A DNA stretch of 55,694 nt from Acidimicrobiales bacterium (GCA_029263195.1 JAJCXX010000092.1:1-55694), one strand, 5' to 3'. Positions 24,709 to 33,215 are shown, counted from the first letter of the stretch. A program made the numbers and translations. Notes: a model not told the origin generated them from the sequence alone.

Positions 24709-26448
24709 TCAGAGATACTGCCCGGTGGCCACCGAGTCGATCGACCGACCACCAGTAGGAGAGTCCTCAGTCGAAATGAGGGTCCGAACGTAGACGATGC
24801 GTTCGCCCTTCTTCCCTGAGATTTTCGCCCAGTCGTCCGGATTCGTCGTGTTGGGAAGATCCTCGTGTTCCTTGAATTCTTGGCGAACCGAGGTGAGCAG
24901 GTCGGAGGTTCGGACGCCGCGGACTTTCGAGGAAATCTCCCGCTTGATCGCCAATTTCTTGGCTCGTCGGACAATGTTCTCGACCATGGCACCCGAAGCG
25001 AAGTCTTTGAAATACATGACCTCTTTGTCGCCGTTTTGATAGGTGACCTCGAGGAAACGGTTGGAGTCGTGGTCGTTGTACATCTCGCGAACCGTCTCTT
25101 CGATCATCGCCTGCACCGCCTTGGCAGGGTCGCCCCCACCGATTCCGTCGACCTCGGACTGGTCGATCGGCAGGTCGGTCGTGAGGTAGTTGGCGAAGAT
25201 CGACGCGGCGGCTTCCGCATCGGGTCGTTCGATCTTGATCTTCACATCGAGACGGCCGGGACGCAGGATCGCCGGATCGATCAGGTCCTCGCGATTGGAT
25301 GCACCGATCACGATCACGTTTCGGAGGGTCTCCACGCCATCTATCTCGGCGAGGAGTTGCGGCACGATCGTCGACTCGATGTCGGAACTGATGCCACTCC
25401 CCCTGGTGCGGAACAACGACTCCATCTCATCGAAGAAGACAATGACCGGCCAGCCCTCCTCGCTCTTCTCGCGGGCTCGCTGAAAGACGAGACGGATCTG
25501 CCGCTCGGTTTCGCCGACGTATTTGTTGAGGAGTTCAGGGCCCTTGATGTTGAGGAAGTAGCTCCGGGCATCGTGGTCGCCCGACACGTCGGCGACCTTG
25601 CCGGCGAGGCTGTTGGCGACGGCCTTGGCGATGAGGGTCTTGCCGCACCCAGGCGGCCCATAGAGAAGGATGCCCTTCGGAGCCGGCAGGTCGTACTCGG
25701 TGAACAGGGTCTGATGAAGAAACGGCAGCTCCACAGCGTCGGTGATCTGTTCGATCTGTTGGTCGAGTCCGCCGACGTCGGCGTAGGTCACGTCGGGCAC
25801 TTCTTCGAGAATCAGATGTCCGACTTCTTGGCGCGCGAGGCGTTCGATCGCCATACCCGATCGAGGGTCTATGAGGAGCGGGTCGCCGCTTCTGAAGGGT
25901 TCGTCACGGAGGTGCTCGGCGAGGTCGACGATTCGTTCTTCGTCGGCTCGACCAATCACCAGGGCGCGTGTTCCGTCGGCGTGGATCTCCTTGAAGCGGG
26001 CGACCTCGCCGGTACGGTCGGGCTGTCGGGCCAGCACCACGTTGAACGACTCGTTGAGCACGACCTCCTGACCTCGGCGGAGGCTGCCGGCGAGCTCGGG
26101 CTGAACCGCGACCCTCATCTTGCGGCCGCCGGCGTGGACATCGACGGTGCCATCGTCGTTGGCCTCGATCACCGTGCCGTATCCGGAAGGCGGTTGGGTG
26201 AGCTTGTCGACCTCGTCGCGCAGAGACGAGATGTGCTCGCGTGCCTCACGCAGTGTGTAGGTGAGCTTCTCGTTCTGCGAGACCGCCTGGGACAGTTGGC
26301 TTCTCGACTCGAGAAGCCGTTCCTCGAGAGTCCGGACCCGCTTCGGTGAATCTTGAAGGCGCCGGCGGAGCGAGGACACCTCGTCTTCGAGTTCGGCTGC
26401 CTGCATGCGAAGGCGGTTGATCTCGGCTTCGGTCTGATCGTCGGCCAT
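24709..26448 (-). CDS. mpa: Proteasome-associated AAA+ ATPase Mpa/ARC
   Basis: 579 residues. Residues 1-80 form a coiled coil that captures Pup; 85-220 hold the tandem OB domains ([20 protein letters not shown]); the AAA+ module follows with Walker A GPPGCGK (264-270), Walker [19 protein letters not shown] and sensor [23 protein letters not shown]. The chain ends in GQYL, the penultimate-Tyr motif that docks in the alpha-ring pockets of the 20S core, identical to the M. tuberculosis ending. The hexamer unfolds pupylated proteins into PrcAB. The gene is separated from the other proteasome genes by the ABC transporter. GGGAGG lies before the ATG. Confidence 0.97.
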   Translation of the reverse strand: MADDQTEAEINRLRMQAAELEDEVSSLRRRLQDSPKRVRTLEERLLESRSQLSQAVSQNEKLTYTLREAREHISSLRDEVDKLTQPPSGYGTVIEANDDGTVDVHAGGRKMRVAVQPELAGSLRRGQEVVLNESFNVVLARQPDRTGEVARFKEIHADGTRALVIGRADEERIVDLAEHLRDEPFRSGDPLLIDPRSGMAIERLARQEVGHLILEEVPDVTYADVGGLDQQIEQITDAVELPFLHQTLFTEYDLPAPKGILLYGPPGCGKTLIAKAVANSLAGKVADVSGDHDARSYFLNIKGPELLNKYVGETERQIRLVFQRAREKSEEGWPVIVFFDEMESLFRTRGSGISSDIESTIVPQLLAEIDGVETLRNVIVIGASNREDLIDPAILRPGRLDVKIKIERPDAEAAASIFANYLTTDLPIDQSEVDGIGGGDPAKAVQAMIEETVREMYNDHDSNRFLEVTYQNGDKEVMYFKDFASGAMVENIVRRAKKLAIKREISSKVRGVRTSDLLTSVRQEFKEHEDLPNTTNPDDWAKISGKKGERIVYVRTLISTEDSPTGGRSIDSVATGQYL

Positions 26449-26493
26449 CTCATCCTCCCTGCGTCGTTGTAGTCACATTAGACCGGTGGAATG

Positions 26494-26546
26494 TTGTCGA
26501 GTCGGACAGGCCCCTCACCGCCCTCTCGATCCCGTCGACTCGACAA
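26494..26546. repeat. 11-bp perfect inverted repeat in the mpa-ferredoxin intergenic region
   Basis: TTGTCGAGTCG (26494-26504) is the exact reverse complement of CGACTCGACAA (26536-26546), with 31 bases between. It lies in the 239-base region between the divergent mpa and ferredoxin genes. Possible meanings are a pair of half-sites of a regulator or a long-loop hairpin; the region also contains TACACT and TAATGT -10-like words. Confidence 0.5.
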
Positions 26547-26687
26547 TTGGCACTCCCCAATTCCCTCATGGGGTGGGTCGGACAGCTCAAGTGGGTGATT
26601 ACACTGCCGATCGAGTGAGGGGGCCCCTGAGTTGAGCCCTCCAAATACCAACAAGCAAACAACTACTACGTGAGGTCGAGTGACACC

Positions 26688-26921
26688 ATGAAGGTCTGGA
26701 TCGATCAGGACTTGTGCACCGGAGATGGACTCTGTGAAGAGATCGCTCCCGACATCTTCACCCTTCTCGACGACGGGCTGGCCTATGTGAAGGACGGCGA
26801 CAAGGTGCTTTCCGATCCGGCCGGCCCCGAAGGACTTGGTCCCGTGCCCGACGGGCAAGAGGAAGCAAGTATCGAAGCCGCCGAAGAATGCCCGGGTGAG
26901 TGCATCTTCATCGAGGTCTGA
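26688..26921 (+). CDS. Small single-cluster ferredoxin
   Basis: 77 residues from the internal ATG (MKVWIDQDLC); the frame begins 18 bases earlier but this start gives the usual ferredoxin N-terminus. The cluster motif is CTGDGLC (Cys10, Asp13, Cys16), where Asp takes the place of the second Cys, and AAEECPGEC (Cys68, Cys72) supplies the rest. This arrangement is seen in [3Fe-4S] and in Asp-ligated [4Fe-4S] ferredoxins that serve cytochromes P450 and other oxygenases. The protein is acidic and cytoplasmic. It is transcribed divergently from mpa, and its stop is 3 bases before the end of the convergent protease gene. Confidence 0.9.
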   Translation: MKVWIDQDLCTGDGLCEEIAPDIFTLLDDGLAYVKDGDKVLSDPAGPEGLGPVPDGQEEASIEAAEECPGECIFIEV

Positions 26922-26924
26922 TAC

Positions 26925-27683
26925 TCAACGGCAGTCCGCCACCTCAACCTCTACGCTGAGGTCGGTTTCGATGATCTCGGCGAGTTGGGTTGCCCGAACG
27001 GCGTAGCCCACGCCCACGTCGCGGCGGGTAGCGGCGAAGGTGATCCCTACAACTACTCCGTCGCTGTCGATCAGGGCCGCGCCGGAGTCTCCCACGTCGA
27101 CCTCCGCCGCCAGCAGCCATGACGGACGGTCGACCTTCGAGGTCCCTGCCACCTCGGTGATGCGAACGATGATCGGCCGCTCGATTCGAAACGGTGTCGG
27201 GTCGGGCCCGGCAATGTGCTCCCAGCCGATCAACGCTCCGATGGTTCCATCCACCGCGGTACCGAGGGTGAGCGGCACGAACTCAGCTCCCTCAACCTTC
27301 AACACCGCCAAGTCGAGGACGGTGTCGAAGAGGACCGGGACCGCGGCGAAACCGAGACCACTCGACGTGGTGATGTCGAGGCCGTTGGTGCCGACGACCA
27401 CATGGGCGGCTGTGACAATCAGATCGGCGCCGATGGCAAATCCACTGCCTTCGGTGGCTTGACCGCAGGCAAAGCCGTTGACCCGCACGGTCGATTCGAT
27501 GGCGAGACCTCTCACCTCGTCGGTTAGGCCATCGTCGGGTGGCGGAGGTCCGGGGTTGGGCGGGAGTTCGAGAGGCGGCCGTGTGGACGTGGGTGGTTGA
27601 GCGGTCGGGTCGTCGGCGGCACACGACGAGATGACCAAAGCCAGCATGAGCCCGAGCCACCATCGACCGGTGGGCAACGTCAT
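26925..27683 (-). CDS. Lipoprotein trypsin-like serine protease
   Basis: 252 residues. A signal peptide ends in VISSC with Cys21 as the likely lipid attachment site, then a Pro-rich spacer to about 50. The chymotrypsin-fold triad is visible: TAAHVV (His94), LDLAVLKV (Asp124) and VDVGDSGAAL (Ser200, normal GDSG). Cys73 and the Cys near the C-terminus could form a disulfide. The domain resembles the periplasmic protease part of actinobacterial MarP/HtrA-like proteins, but no PDZ domain or membrane-spanning colicin-V region is present. It overlaps the trmI stop/start by four bases. Substrate unknown; an envelope role is inferred from location. Confidence 0.85.
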   Translation of the reverse strand: MTLPTGRWWLGLMLALVISSCAADDPTAQPPTSTRPPLELPPNPGPPPPDDGLTDEVRGLAIESTVRVNGFACGQATEGSGFAIGADLIVTAAHVVVGTNGLDITTSSGLGFAAVPVLFDTVLDLAVLKVEGAEFVPLTLGTAVDGTIGALIGWEHIAGPDPTPFRIERPIIVRITEVAGTSKVDRPSWLLAAEVDVGDSGAALIDSDGVVVGITFAATRRDVGVGYAVRATQLAEIIETDLSVEVEVADCR

Positions 27684-28459
27684 TCGCCGAGGAGTCTGGC
27701 GTGGGTCAGGAATCCCGTGTGAGCCACCATGCGGTGGTCCGGCCGGACAGCAGCGCCTTCGACATGCCAGGTTCGGTTGAGAACTTCCAACGACTCCACT
27801 ATCCCGAACCTGGACTCAGCCAAGACCTCACAGAGCCGTGACACCTGGATGATGCTCGGCGAGTACGCGAGAAAGATTCCTCCGGGACGCAACGCCACCT
27901 CGGCGTGTGGGACGACACGCCAGGGCTCGGGAAGGTCGAGAACCACCCGATCGAGATCGGTCTCATCGATGCCTTCGTAGACATCGCGAACCGTGGTGCG
28001 GTAGTGCTCGAGCGCAGATTCGCCGAGGAACCGTCCGACGTTTTCGCGGGCGCGTGCCTCGAAATCTTCGCGAATCTCATATCCGGTGATCTCGGCACCG
28101 GCCCGCAACAATCCGGTGGACAGAGCCCCGCTTCCGAGTCCCGACTCGAGGACGCGGGCGCCGGCGAATATGTCGGCGAGGATGATGATCGGTCCGATGT
28201 CCTTGGGGTAGATGACCTGAGCGCCACGCGGCATTTTCAAAACGAAGTCGGTGATGGTTGGTCGGACGGCTGTGAAGAACATGCCCTTCGTCGACCTGAA
28301 GGTGGTGCCTTCCGCCGAGCCAATCAACGTGTCGTGGGACAACACCCCCGAGTGCGAGTGAAACTCAGAACCCTCGATGAGATCGATCAGGTATCGACGG
28401 TTCTTTCGGTCTATCAGCAGTACGGTCTCGCCCGCTGACAGTGAATAACGATCGGTCAT
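27680..28459 (-). CDS. trmI: tRNA (adenine-58-N1)-methyltransferase TrmI
   Basis: 259 residues. N-terminal beta domain, then the Rossmann-like SAM domain: IFAGARVLESGLGSGALS (motif I), GYEIREDFEARARENV, RVVLDLPEPWRVVPHAEVALRPGG (motif IV, DLPEPW) and the end ARPDHRMVAHTGFLTHAR, all signatures of TrmI. It methylates N1 of A58 in the T-loop; the homodimer or tetramer stabilises tRNA. The gene overlaps both neighbours by four bases, the thiotransferase upstream and the protease downstream. In M. tuberculosis trmI also lies near mpa. The product is cytoplasmic. Confidence 0.95.
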   Translation of the reverse strand: MTDRYSLSAGETVLLIDRKNRRYLIDLIEGSEFHSHSGVLSHDTLIGSAEGTTFRSTKGMFFTAVRPTITDFVLKMPRGAQVIYPKDIGPIIILADIFAGARVLESGLGSGALSTGLLRAGAEITGYEIREDFEARARENVGRFLGESALEHYRTTVRDVYEGIDETDLDRVVLDLPEPWRVVPHAEVALRPGGIFLAYSPSIIQVSRLCEVLAESRFGIVESLEVLNRTWHVEGAAVRPDHRMVAHTGFLTHARLLGE

Positions 28460-29409
28460 GTCTTGACTTTCGTCGACGAGCGAGACGGCTTCATCCGGAT
28501 CGGGACTGGTGCTGTCGCTCGATCAACCAAGCGACAGAACGCACAAGTCTCCGAGGAACAGGGCGCCCCGCACTGGGAGCATGCTCGAATCGCTGGCATC
28601 TCCTGGCCGGCAGCGTCGGCGAAATGTTGGGCCGCTCGCTGCAGGAAGCCGAAGTAGAAGGAGTGTTTCGCTCCGGGCGACGAGACCTCGATGTCGTTGA
28701 GCGCGGACTTGTAGAAGAGGTGTCGATTGCCCGCTGCCATCGGGCACTCCTCCACCATGTAGTCGATGTTGCGGAGAAGGCAGTAGGCGGCAGTGTCGCG
28801 TTCGGTCAGACGGACCAGCGGCTTGACCTTTTTCGGGAATCCGTCGTGGGCGGGAAGCACAGGCGCCTGACGACCCAGATACTCGGTGTGCCAATGAAGA
28901 GTGTTTCCCATGAGCACGGCGGCTTCGTCATCGAGGTTGTGTCCGGTTGCCACAACGTCGTAGCCACCCTTGCGGGCGGCTTCGTCGAACAGATGTCTCT
29001 TCGAGAGACCGCAGGCTGAGCATGGAGCGCGCTTGGCCGCCCTGCTGCCGTGTGGGATGTCGAACCCGTAGTCGATTGGTAGATCGTCGATGATCAGCGG
29101 TAGGTCTCGCTGTGAGGCGAATCTCTCGACATAGCCACGAGACTCTTTGCTGTATTCGCCGATTCCGAGCGATATGTAGAAGCCTTCGACCCGATAGCCG
29201 AGGTGATCGAGAATGTCGCAGAGAGCCAACGAGTCCTTACCTCCCGATACCGCTATGAGCACGCGATCGTCGGGCTGCAACATGTTGAACTCGGAAATGG
29301 CCTTGGCCACCTGATCGCGGCAGAGCTTCACGAAGTGTTCGGCACAGAAGTTGGCGTTGTGTCGCCTGACGTCGATCACCGCCGGGCCACGGCAGACGCG
29401 ACACTTCAC
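28456..29409 (-). CDS. tRNA 2-thiolation enzyme TtuA/NcsA family
   Basis: 317 residues from a GTG that overlaps the upstream sulfur-carrier stop as GTGA. The N-terminal zinc site is C3/C6/C22/H25 and the C-terminal one C277/C280/C289/C292. The ATP-binding PP loop SGGKDS is at 55-60. The iron-sulfur cysteines fall at 130, 133 and 222, the same positions I know for Thermus TtuA. TtuA makes 2-thiouridine at T54 using TtuB thiocarboxylate, whereas NcsA/Ctu1 relatives act on U34; sequence alone does not separate them. The sulfur carrier gene directly upstream favours the TtuA/TtuB-type pathway. Confidence 0.9.
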   Translation of the reverse strand: MKCRVCRGPAVIDVRRHNANFCAEHFVKLCRDQVAKAISEFNMLQPDDRVLIAVSGGKDSLALCDILDHLGYRVEGFYISLGIGEYSKESRGYVERFASQRDLPLIIDDLPIDYGFDIPHGSRAAKRAPCSACGLSKRHLFDEAARKGGYDVVATGHNLDDEAAVLMGNTLHWHTEYLGRQAPVLPAHDGFPKKVKPLVRLTERDTAAYCLLRNIDYMVEECPMAAGNRHLFYKSALNDIEVSSPGAKHSFYFGFLQRAAQHFADAAGQEMPAIRACSQCGAPCSSETCAFCRLVDRATAPVPIRMKPSRSSTKVKT

Positions 29410-29606
29410 AGTGAGCCGCCGGAGATCACCGGTCGGATCTCGACGACCGAATCGCGGGAAAGGACCATGTCGCGAGGCACCAATTGGCCGTCGACGATCA
29501 CGAGGTGTGCCTCGCGATTCAGATCGAGCGTGGTGAGTAGGTCTCCCACAGCCATCGATCGGTCTATCTCGACCTCGCGGTTGGGGTTGCGCATCTTGAC
29601 GATCAT
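29406..29606 (-). CDS. TtuB/ThiS-like ubiquitin-fold sulfur carrier
   Basis: 66 residues with the beta-grasp pattern of TtuB, ThiS and MoaD: MIVKMRNPNREVEI, then VGDLLTTLDLNREAHLVIVDG and a final strand VVEIRPVISGG. Thermus TtuB ends in -GG, which is adenylated and thiocarboxylated. Here the chain goes on with Ser-Leu before the stop (G63-G64-S65-L66), so the Gly-Gly is not terminal. The stop overlaps the start of the TtuA gene. It should donate sulfur to TtuA after activation by an E1-like enzyme, which is not in this window. The C-terminal extension is discussed as a finding. Confidence 0.85.
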   Translation of the reverse strand: MIVKMRNPNREVEIDRSMAVGDLLTTLDLNREAHLVIVDGQLVPRDMVLSRDSVVEIRPVISGGSL

Positions 29607-29619
29607 CGTGTCGGCCGGA

Positions 29620-29859
29620 TCAGTTGCCGCCGGCGCGAGGATCGATGTGACTGATCACGATCTGTTCCCCCGGCCTGAGAGGCTCGGAGTATCTGAGTGG
29701 CTTCTCGCCGCGCTTGGTCACCCTCTGCATCTTGGTACCGATGAACCTGGTCAGGAGGACTGCCATCCAGAACTTGGAGCCCCCGAGGAGTCCCTTGCGG
29801 ATGCTGTTGACGCGAATAGTGCGGCCCACGTAAGCGAGACCGAAGGACTTCGGGGCCAT
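29620..29859 (-). CDS. Small basic protein, unknown function
   Basis: 79 residues starting at the ATG at 29859, which shares its A with the stop of the upstream gene (TGATG); the frame continues upstream but only as a shadow. Sequence features: AYVGRTIRVNSIRKGLLGGSKFWMAVLLTRFIGTKMQRVTKRGEKPLRYSEPL, with a possible short hydrophobic helix (FWMAVLLTRFI) in a strongly basic context, and an end PGEQIVISHIDPRAGG. I do not recognise the family. It sits between a one-pass membrane protein and the TtuB-like gene in an overlapping operon, so it is probably translated together with them. Confidence 0.7.
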   Translation of the reverse strand: MAPKSFGLAYVGRTIRVNSIRKGLLGGSKFWMAVLLTRFIGTKMQRVTKRGEKPLRYSEPLRPGEQIVISHIDPRAGGN

Positions 29860-30071
29860 CAGATTCGGCGGATCTCGACAACGGTTGACTTCGTGCGGCC
29901 GACTCGTCGCCCGATCAGGAAGACAACGACCAGTAGGAGAACACCGCCGATGGCCAACACCGGTACAGCCTTGGCCGCGGCCTCTTCTGCTGACTGGTCG
30001 ATGTCGTCCTTGAGGGAGCGAAAGGACGCGTGTATGTCGTCCTTTGAGATCTTCTCGTTGTCGTCGGCCAT
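29859..30071 (-). CDS. Small single-pass membrane protein, unknown function
   Basis: 70 residues, start and stop both in TGATG overlaps with the neighbours. Residues 1-33 are a charged, probably helical N-terminal part (KDDIHASFRSLKDDIDQSAEEAAAK), residues 35-55 one membrane helix (VPVLAIGGVLLLVVVFLIG), and the end RRVGRTKSTVVEIRRI is basic and should be cytoplasmic. Such two-part proteins often act as small membrane partners, but nothing in the sequence shows a partner. The family is not known to me. Confidence 0.75.
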   Translation of the reverse strand: MADDNEKISKDDIHASFRSLKDDIDQSAEEAAAKAVPVLAIGGVLLLVVVFLIGRRVGRTKSTVVEIRRI

Positions 30072-30367
30072 CAGAGGCTCCTACGGGTGATTCGAGTGAC
30101 CATGGCGCCAATGACGATGGAGATTGCGCCAAGAGTGATGGTGTGGGGGGCCCACGAGAGATTCCCGGTGAAGGTGCTGCCGGTCTCTTCTTGCAGAGCT
30201 CGGAGCAGGGCCAAGGACATCGAGGTGAGACCGAACATCAACAAGAAGCTTCCCAAGAGGCCGAACCCCAGCCAACGACCAGCTCCCCCGAGGGGTCCGA
30301 TGATCTCCTGTTTGGCGTATGACTTGACCAGATCGTAGATCTCGCCGGGTCCGGTTTTGTCTGCCAT
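30071..30367 (-). CDS. Phage-holin-superfamily-III-like membrane protein
   Basis: 98 residues, GGAGG upstream of the ATG. Two hydrophobic segments (LGFGLLGSFLLMFGLTSMSLALL and ITLGAISIVIGAMV) are linked by a short hydrophilic loop (QEETGSTFTGNLSWAPH). Length and topology match the actinobacterial holin-like superfamily III proteins, which are chromosomal housekeeping proteins of unknown function as often as phage holins. No lysin, capsid or integrase genes are near, so a phage origin is not supported. It is the first of five overlapping or close small genes that lead into the TtuB-TtuA-TrmI genes. Confidence 0.65.
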   Translation of the reverse strand: MADKTGPGEIYDLVKSYAKQEIIGPLGGAGRWLGFGLLGSFLLMFGLTSMSLALLRALQEETGSTFTGNLSWAPHTITLGAISIVIGAMVTRITRRSL

Positions 30368-30392
30368 CGGTCCTCCGTGTCGGGCCGCAACT

Positions 30393-31055
30393 CTATCCGT
30401 TGGATTCGTCGCTCTGCTGATCGATCATCTGCATGAGATCGAGGTGCTGGACGATCATCTCATGCAGGAGTGAAAACCGTTGCTCGAGCGACTCCGCCGA
30501 CAGTATCTCCTGAAGGTCGTGTGGCCCGACCGGTATCAGCGAAGCAATCCGCCATACAGCGCTTGTCGCCCCGTCGTGTACGTCGACCAACGGCACCTGA
30601 ACCTGCGTCCCCGTTCGTTGGGCCGCGGCGATGAGAGTCTCGAACTCAGATATGAGGGCTGAGATATCGGAGTCCGTTGGTGTGGGGCCGTCGGTGTCGG
30701 GCCAGGCCTCGACGATGGCCCTCGGAAAGGGATCGTCGCCAAGCCACTCCGTGACTCGGATTCGGTGTGCCACGGTGGTGATCAGCGTCCAGTTGCCGTC
30801 GTCGAATTCGTGATGGTCGACTACCTCGACGAGGCAACCAATGTTGCTGCGTTGGTCTCCACCACCGACCTCACTGCCCCGCTCGATGAGCGTGGTGGCG
30901 AAGCGACCTTGACCACCTCCGCTGGTGACCTGGCTCGCCAGCTCCCGATATCGCGGCTCGAAGATTCTCAGTGGAACAATCATCCCCGGAACGACCGGCA
31001 CCTCCAAAGGAAAGACAGCGACCGTGCCGATTGGTTCGGGGGGCGCCTCGTCCAC
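30393..31055 (-). CDS. Lon-N-terminal-domain (LON substrate-binding) protein
   Basis: 220 residues from the GTG at 31055, 11 bases after the PBP4-like stop; the upstream extension of the frame overlaps that gene and is non-coding. The LON domain is clear: VAVFPLEVPVVPGMIVPLRIFEPRYREL, then NIGCLVEVVDHHEFDDG and GRRI-like VAHRIRVTEWL. The rest is helical (LISEFETLIAAA, HEMIVQHLDLMQMI). No ATPase or protease domain follows, so this is a stand-alone LON protein as found in many bacteria; eukaryotic cereblon and archaeal relatives use this domain to bind ligands or clients. Function in bacteria is largely unknown. Confidence 0.85.
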   Translation of the reverse strand: MDEAPPEPIGTVAVFPLEVPVVPGMIVPLRIFEPRYRELASQVTSGGGQGRFATTLIERGSEVGGGDQRSNIGCLVEVVDHHEFDDGNWTLITTVAHRIRVTEWLGDDPFPRAIVEAWPDTDGPTPTDSDISALISEFETLIAAAQRTGTQVQVPLVDVHDGATSAVWRIASLIPVGPHDLQEILSAESLEQRFSLLHEMIVQHLDLMQMIDQQSDESNG

Positions 31056-31066
31056 TGGACTTGAGA

Positions 31067-32545
31067 TCAGCCGCTGGCTGGTAGAGGTGCCAACTCGTCG
31101 AGGGCCGGGCCGTATGGGTGTCCGGACACCGCATTGACCATCGATCGTTGCAAGATGTTGCACGGGCCGAGAGTCGCTCCGATCTCCGGTCCGTTGGCCA
31201 GCATGGCGAAGGCGACGAGATCGCCGTTGTTCGCGACGTAGCGACCGACAACGCCGGTGGTGTTGGTCTCGGCTGCTGCCAACAGCCGCATTTGGCCGTC
31301 GATAGCGGAGACACACTTGGAAAGGCTGCTGTCGGCCAGGACGGGAACCGCTTCGAGAAGCGGGGAACCCACGTCAGCGCCTTCCAGCAAGGAGACGAAC
31401 AATTCACAGGTGGTTTGATTGAGCGCCGACACACCAGACCCATCAGCGATGGCCGTTCCGCTCACCGGCAGACCGGCCCGATCGAGCAGGATCGTCTCCC
31501 CGAACAGGATTGCGTTGGCCCTCACGGCGGTGACGCCGCTTCGAACGCCTATTTCTTTGAGCAACATCTCAGCGGTGGTTCCACCGTCGGGAGCGAGAGC
31601 GCGGGAAAGAATGACGCTGAATGGGGCTGACTCGATCTCGCCGAGCGTCACACGGTCGGCTCCCTGCGGCGCGATCTCGTTACCAGACGAGGAGCCGATT
31701 GCGATTCCTCGATCGGTGAGTAATTGGGCAAAGAGATCAGCCGCATCGAGAGCAGGATTGGAGGATCGTGTGTTCTCGGCTGGCTCGTTGGTCTCGGGCC
31801 ATGCTGAGAAACCTTCGTTGACCATGAGAGCCGACAGAGGCCCGACCCGATTGTCGGCGTTGTCCTCGGCAGTCCATACCAGTCCCAGTGGTGTCTCTTC
31901 GTCGACGTAGTCGCGCTCTGCGGGCGCGTACTTCGACTCGTCGCCCTGAACGCCGCCCGCAATCTGGACAACACCGTCGGCAATGAGTAGGGCCGCGGCA
32001 TCGTCGGCGAGGGCCTCGAGATCGGTGAAGGGCCGGTTGTCGTCGAAACGATCCATGTAGTCGGAGGTGCCGAGAAGAGGATCGGCGCCGCCGATCAACC
32101 AGATATCGCCCTCGAAGACTCCTTCTTCGTTGACAACCGTGTCCGACTGCACCACCGCAGCGGTCCGGAACACCGAATCGGCCGGAAGGGCCTCGGCGAC
32201 GGCGGCGGCGGTGATCAGTCGCTGAAGCGGACCGGGGACAAACACGGTGCCGATGTTGTTCTTGGCCACCTCTATGCCGTCGCGGTGAACCGAAATACAT
32301 CTGCTCGATGGCATGGACGATGCGCTGAGCACGGTCTGAATGGCCCGGCCGAGCAACGTGTCGGCGGTCGGACGCCGCAACCATTCGGGTGTCCGACGAA
32401 CGCTGAGCAGCGGGGTGTCGTTCGAAGGAACAGGTGTCGAGGCAATGGCATGACCCGGATCTGCAGTGTCGTTGGTTCTGACCGCGAGAACGGAGGCGGC
32501 CACCAGAACCGCAATGAGAACGATCGGAGGAATCAGGCGACGCAT
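31067..32545 (-). CDS. PBP4-like (S13/DacB family) protein without the catalytic SxxK
   Basis: 492 residues, normal S13 length. Signal or membrane segment at 3-22. The family pattern is kept overall: the region corresponding to PASxxKLLTA reads VPGPLQRLITA, the SxN region is DGSGVSALNQTT, and the KTGT region reads ETNTTGVVGR. So the nucleophilic Ser is Pro106, the base Lys is Arg109 and the KTG Lys is lost. The bases at about 32215-32240 give this reading directly. Active PBP4 enzymes are D-Ala-D-Ala carboxypeptidase/endopeptidases; this one should not be active and may be structural or regulatory. It begins the minus-strand operon with the LON protein. Confidence 0.82.
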   Translation of the reverse strand: MRRLIPPIVLIAVLVAASVLAVRTNDTADPGHAIASTPVPSNDTPLLSVRRTPEWLRRPTADTLLGRAIQTVLSASSMPSSRCISVHRDGIEVAKNNIGTVFVPGPLQRLITAAAVAEALPADSVFRTAAVVQSDTVVNEEGVFEGDIWLIGGADPLLGTSDYMDRFDDNRPFTDLEALADDAAALLIADGVVQIAGGVQGDESKYAPAERDYVDEETPLGLVWTAEDNADNRVGPLSALMVNEGFSAWPETNEPAENTRSSNPALDAADLFAQLLTDRGIAIGSSSGNEIAPQGADRVTLGEIESAPFSVILSRALAPDGGTTAEMLLKEIGVRSGVTAVRANAILFGETILLDRAGLPVSGTAIADGSGVSALNQTTCELFVSLLEGADVGSPLLEAVPVLADSSLSKCVSAIDGQMRLLAAAETNTTGVVGRYVANNGDLVAFAMLANGPEIGATLGPCNILQRSMVNAVSGHPYGPALDELAPLPASG

Positions 32546-32597
32546 GACGCACGCAGGTTAGGCCAGGGAACGGCCGGGATTACGACGCGGGTCGGCA

Positions 32598-33209
32598 TCA
32601 GTGTTCGGCGTCGGGTTGGACGGCTGCCTTGATGAAGCCACGCACGTGCTGGAGTCGACGCTCCAGGGCCTCGTCGCTGAGTGGGTCGCGACCGAGAAGA
32701 CCGGCGATGAAGCTCACATCGCTGAAGTACGACAGCAACGCTCCATAGCCGGTGAGGAGCAACTGTTCGGGATCATGTCGGCGGAAGTGTCCGGCATCCA
32801 TCTCGCGACGGAAGTAGTCGGCGGCTCGAGTGAACAGCGGCTGGAGAGCGATTCCGAGATCAACATGGGAACTACCTCCCTCGGCGAGTGCTTCGCGGCG
32901 CACGATTCTGACGAAGTCGGGATTCTCCCTGAAGAAGTCGAAGCCGGCGGTGAGTACGTGATCGACCTTCTGCCAACCTTGGGCATCGTCGATGACGGCC
33001 TGCTCGACCCGCTGGTACCACTCGGCGAGCGCCCGCTCGAAAACCTCGACATACATCAATTCCTTCGAAGGAAAGTGGTGAAGGAGGCTCTGACGGCGGA
33101 TACCAACCACCGCGGAGATGTCGTTGAGCGAGGTTCCGTCGAAGCCCCGTTCGGCAAAAAGCTTCTGCGCCGCCGCGATGATGGCGTCCTTGGTCGGCGT
33201 CTCGATCAC
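32598..33209 (-). CDS. TetR-family transcription regulator
   Basis: 203 residues from a GTG that lies 6 bases after a TACGAT -10-like word (leaderless layout). The N-terminal helix-turn-helix is clear: [50 protein letters not shown]. The ligand-binding C-terminal part has the all-helical TetR look ([19 protein letters not shown]) without a specific family signature. It is divergent from the transketolase gene 61 bases away; that gap contains a 5-bp CGTGA/TCACG inverted repeat. A role in controlling itself or the pentose-phosphate genes is possible but not shown; the ligand is unknown. Confidence 0.9.
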   Translation of the reverse strand: MIETPTKDAIIAAAQKLFAERGFDGTSLNDISAVVGIRRQSLLHHFPSKELMYVEVFERALAEWYQRVEQAVIDDAQGWQKVDHVLTAGFDFFRENPDFVRIVRREALAEGGSSHVDLGIALQPLFTRAADYFRREMDAGHFRRHDPEQLLLTGYGALLSYFSDVSFIAGLLGRDPLSDEALERRLQHVRGFIKAAVQPDAEH

Positions 33210-33215
33210 GGTCGC

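Noticed and set aside
24865-26349. Open frame of 494 codons on the plus strand
   Set aside because: It is antisense to mpa, whose domains are complete. Long antisense frames are common in high-GC DNA because stop codons are rare in the opposite phase.
30071-30367. Prophage remnant because of the holin-like protein
   Set aside because: No lysin, structural, integrase or att-like sequence is near; the gene is embedded in a housekeeping operon.
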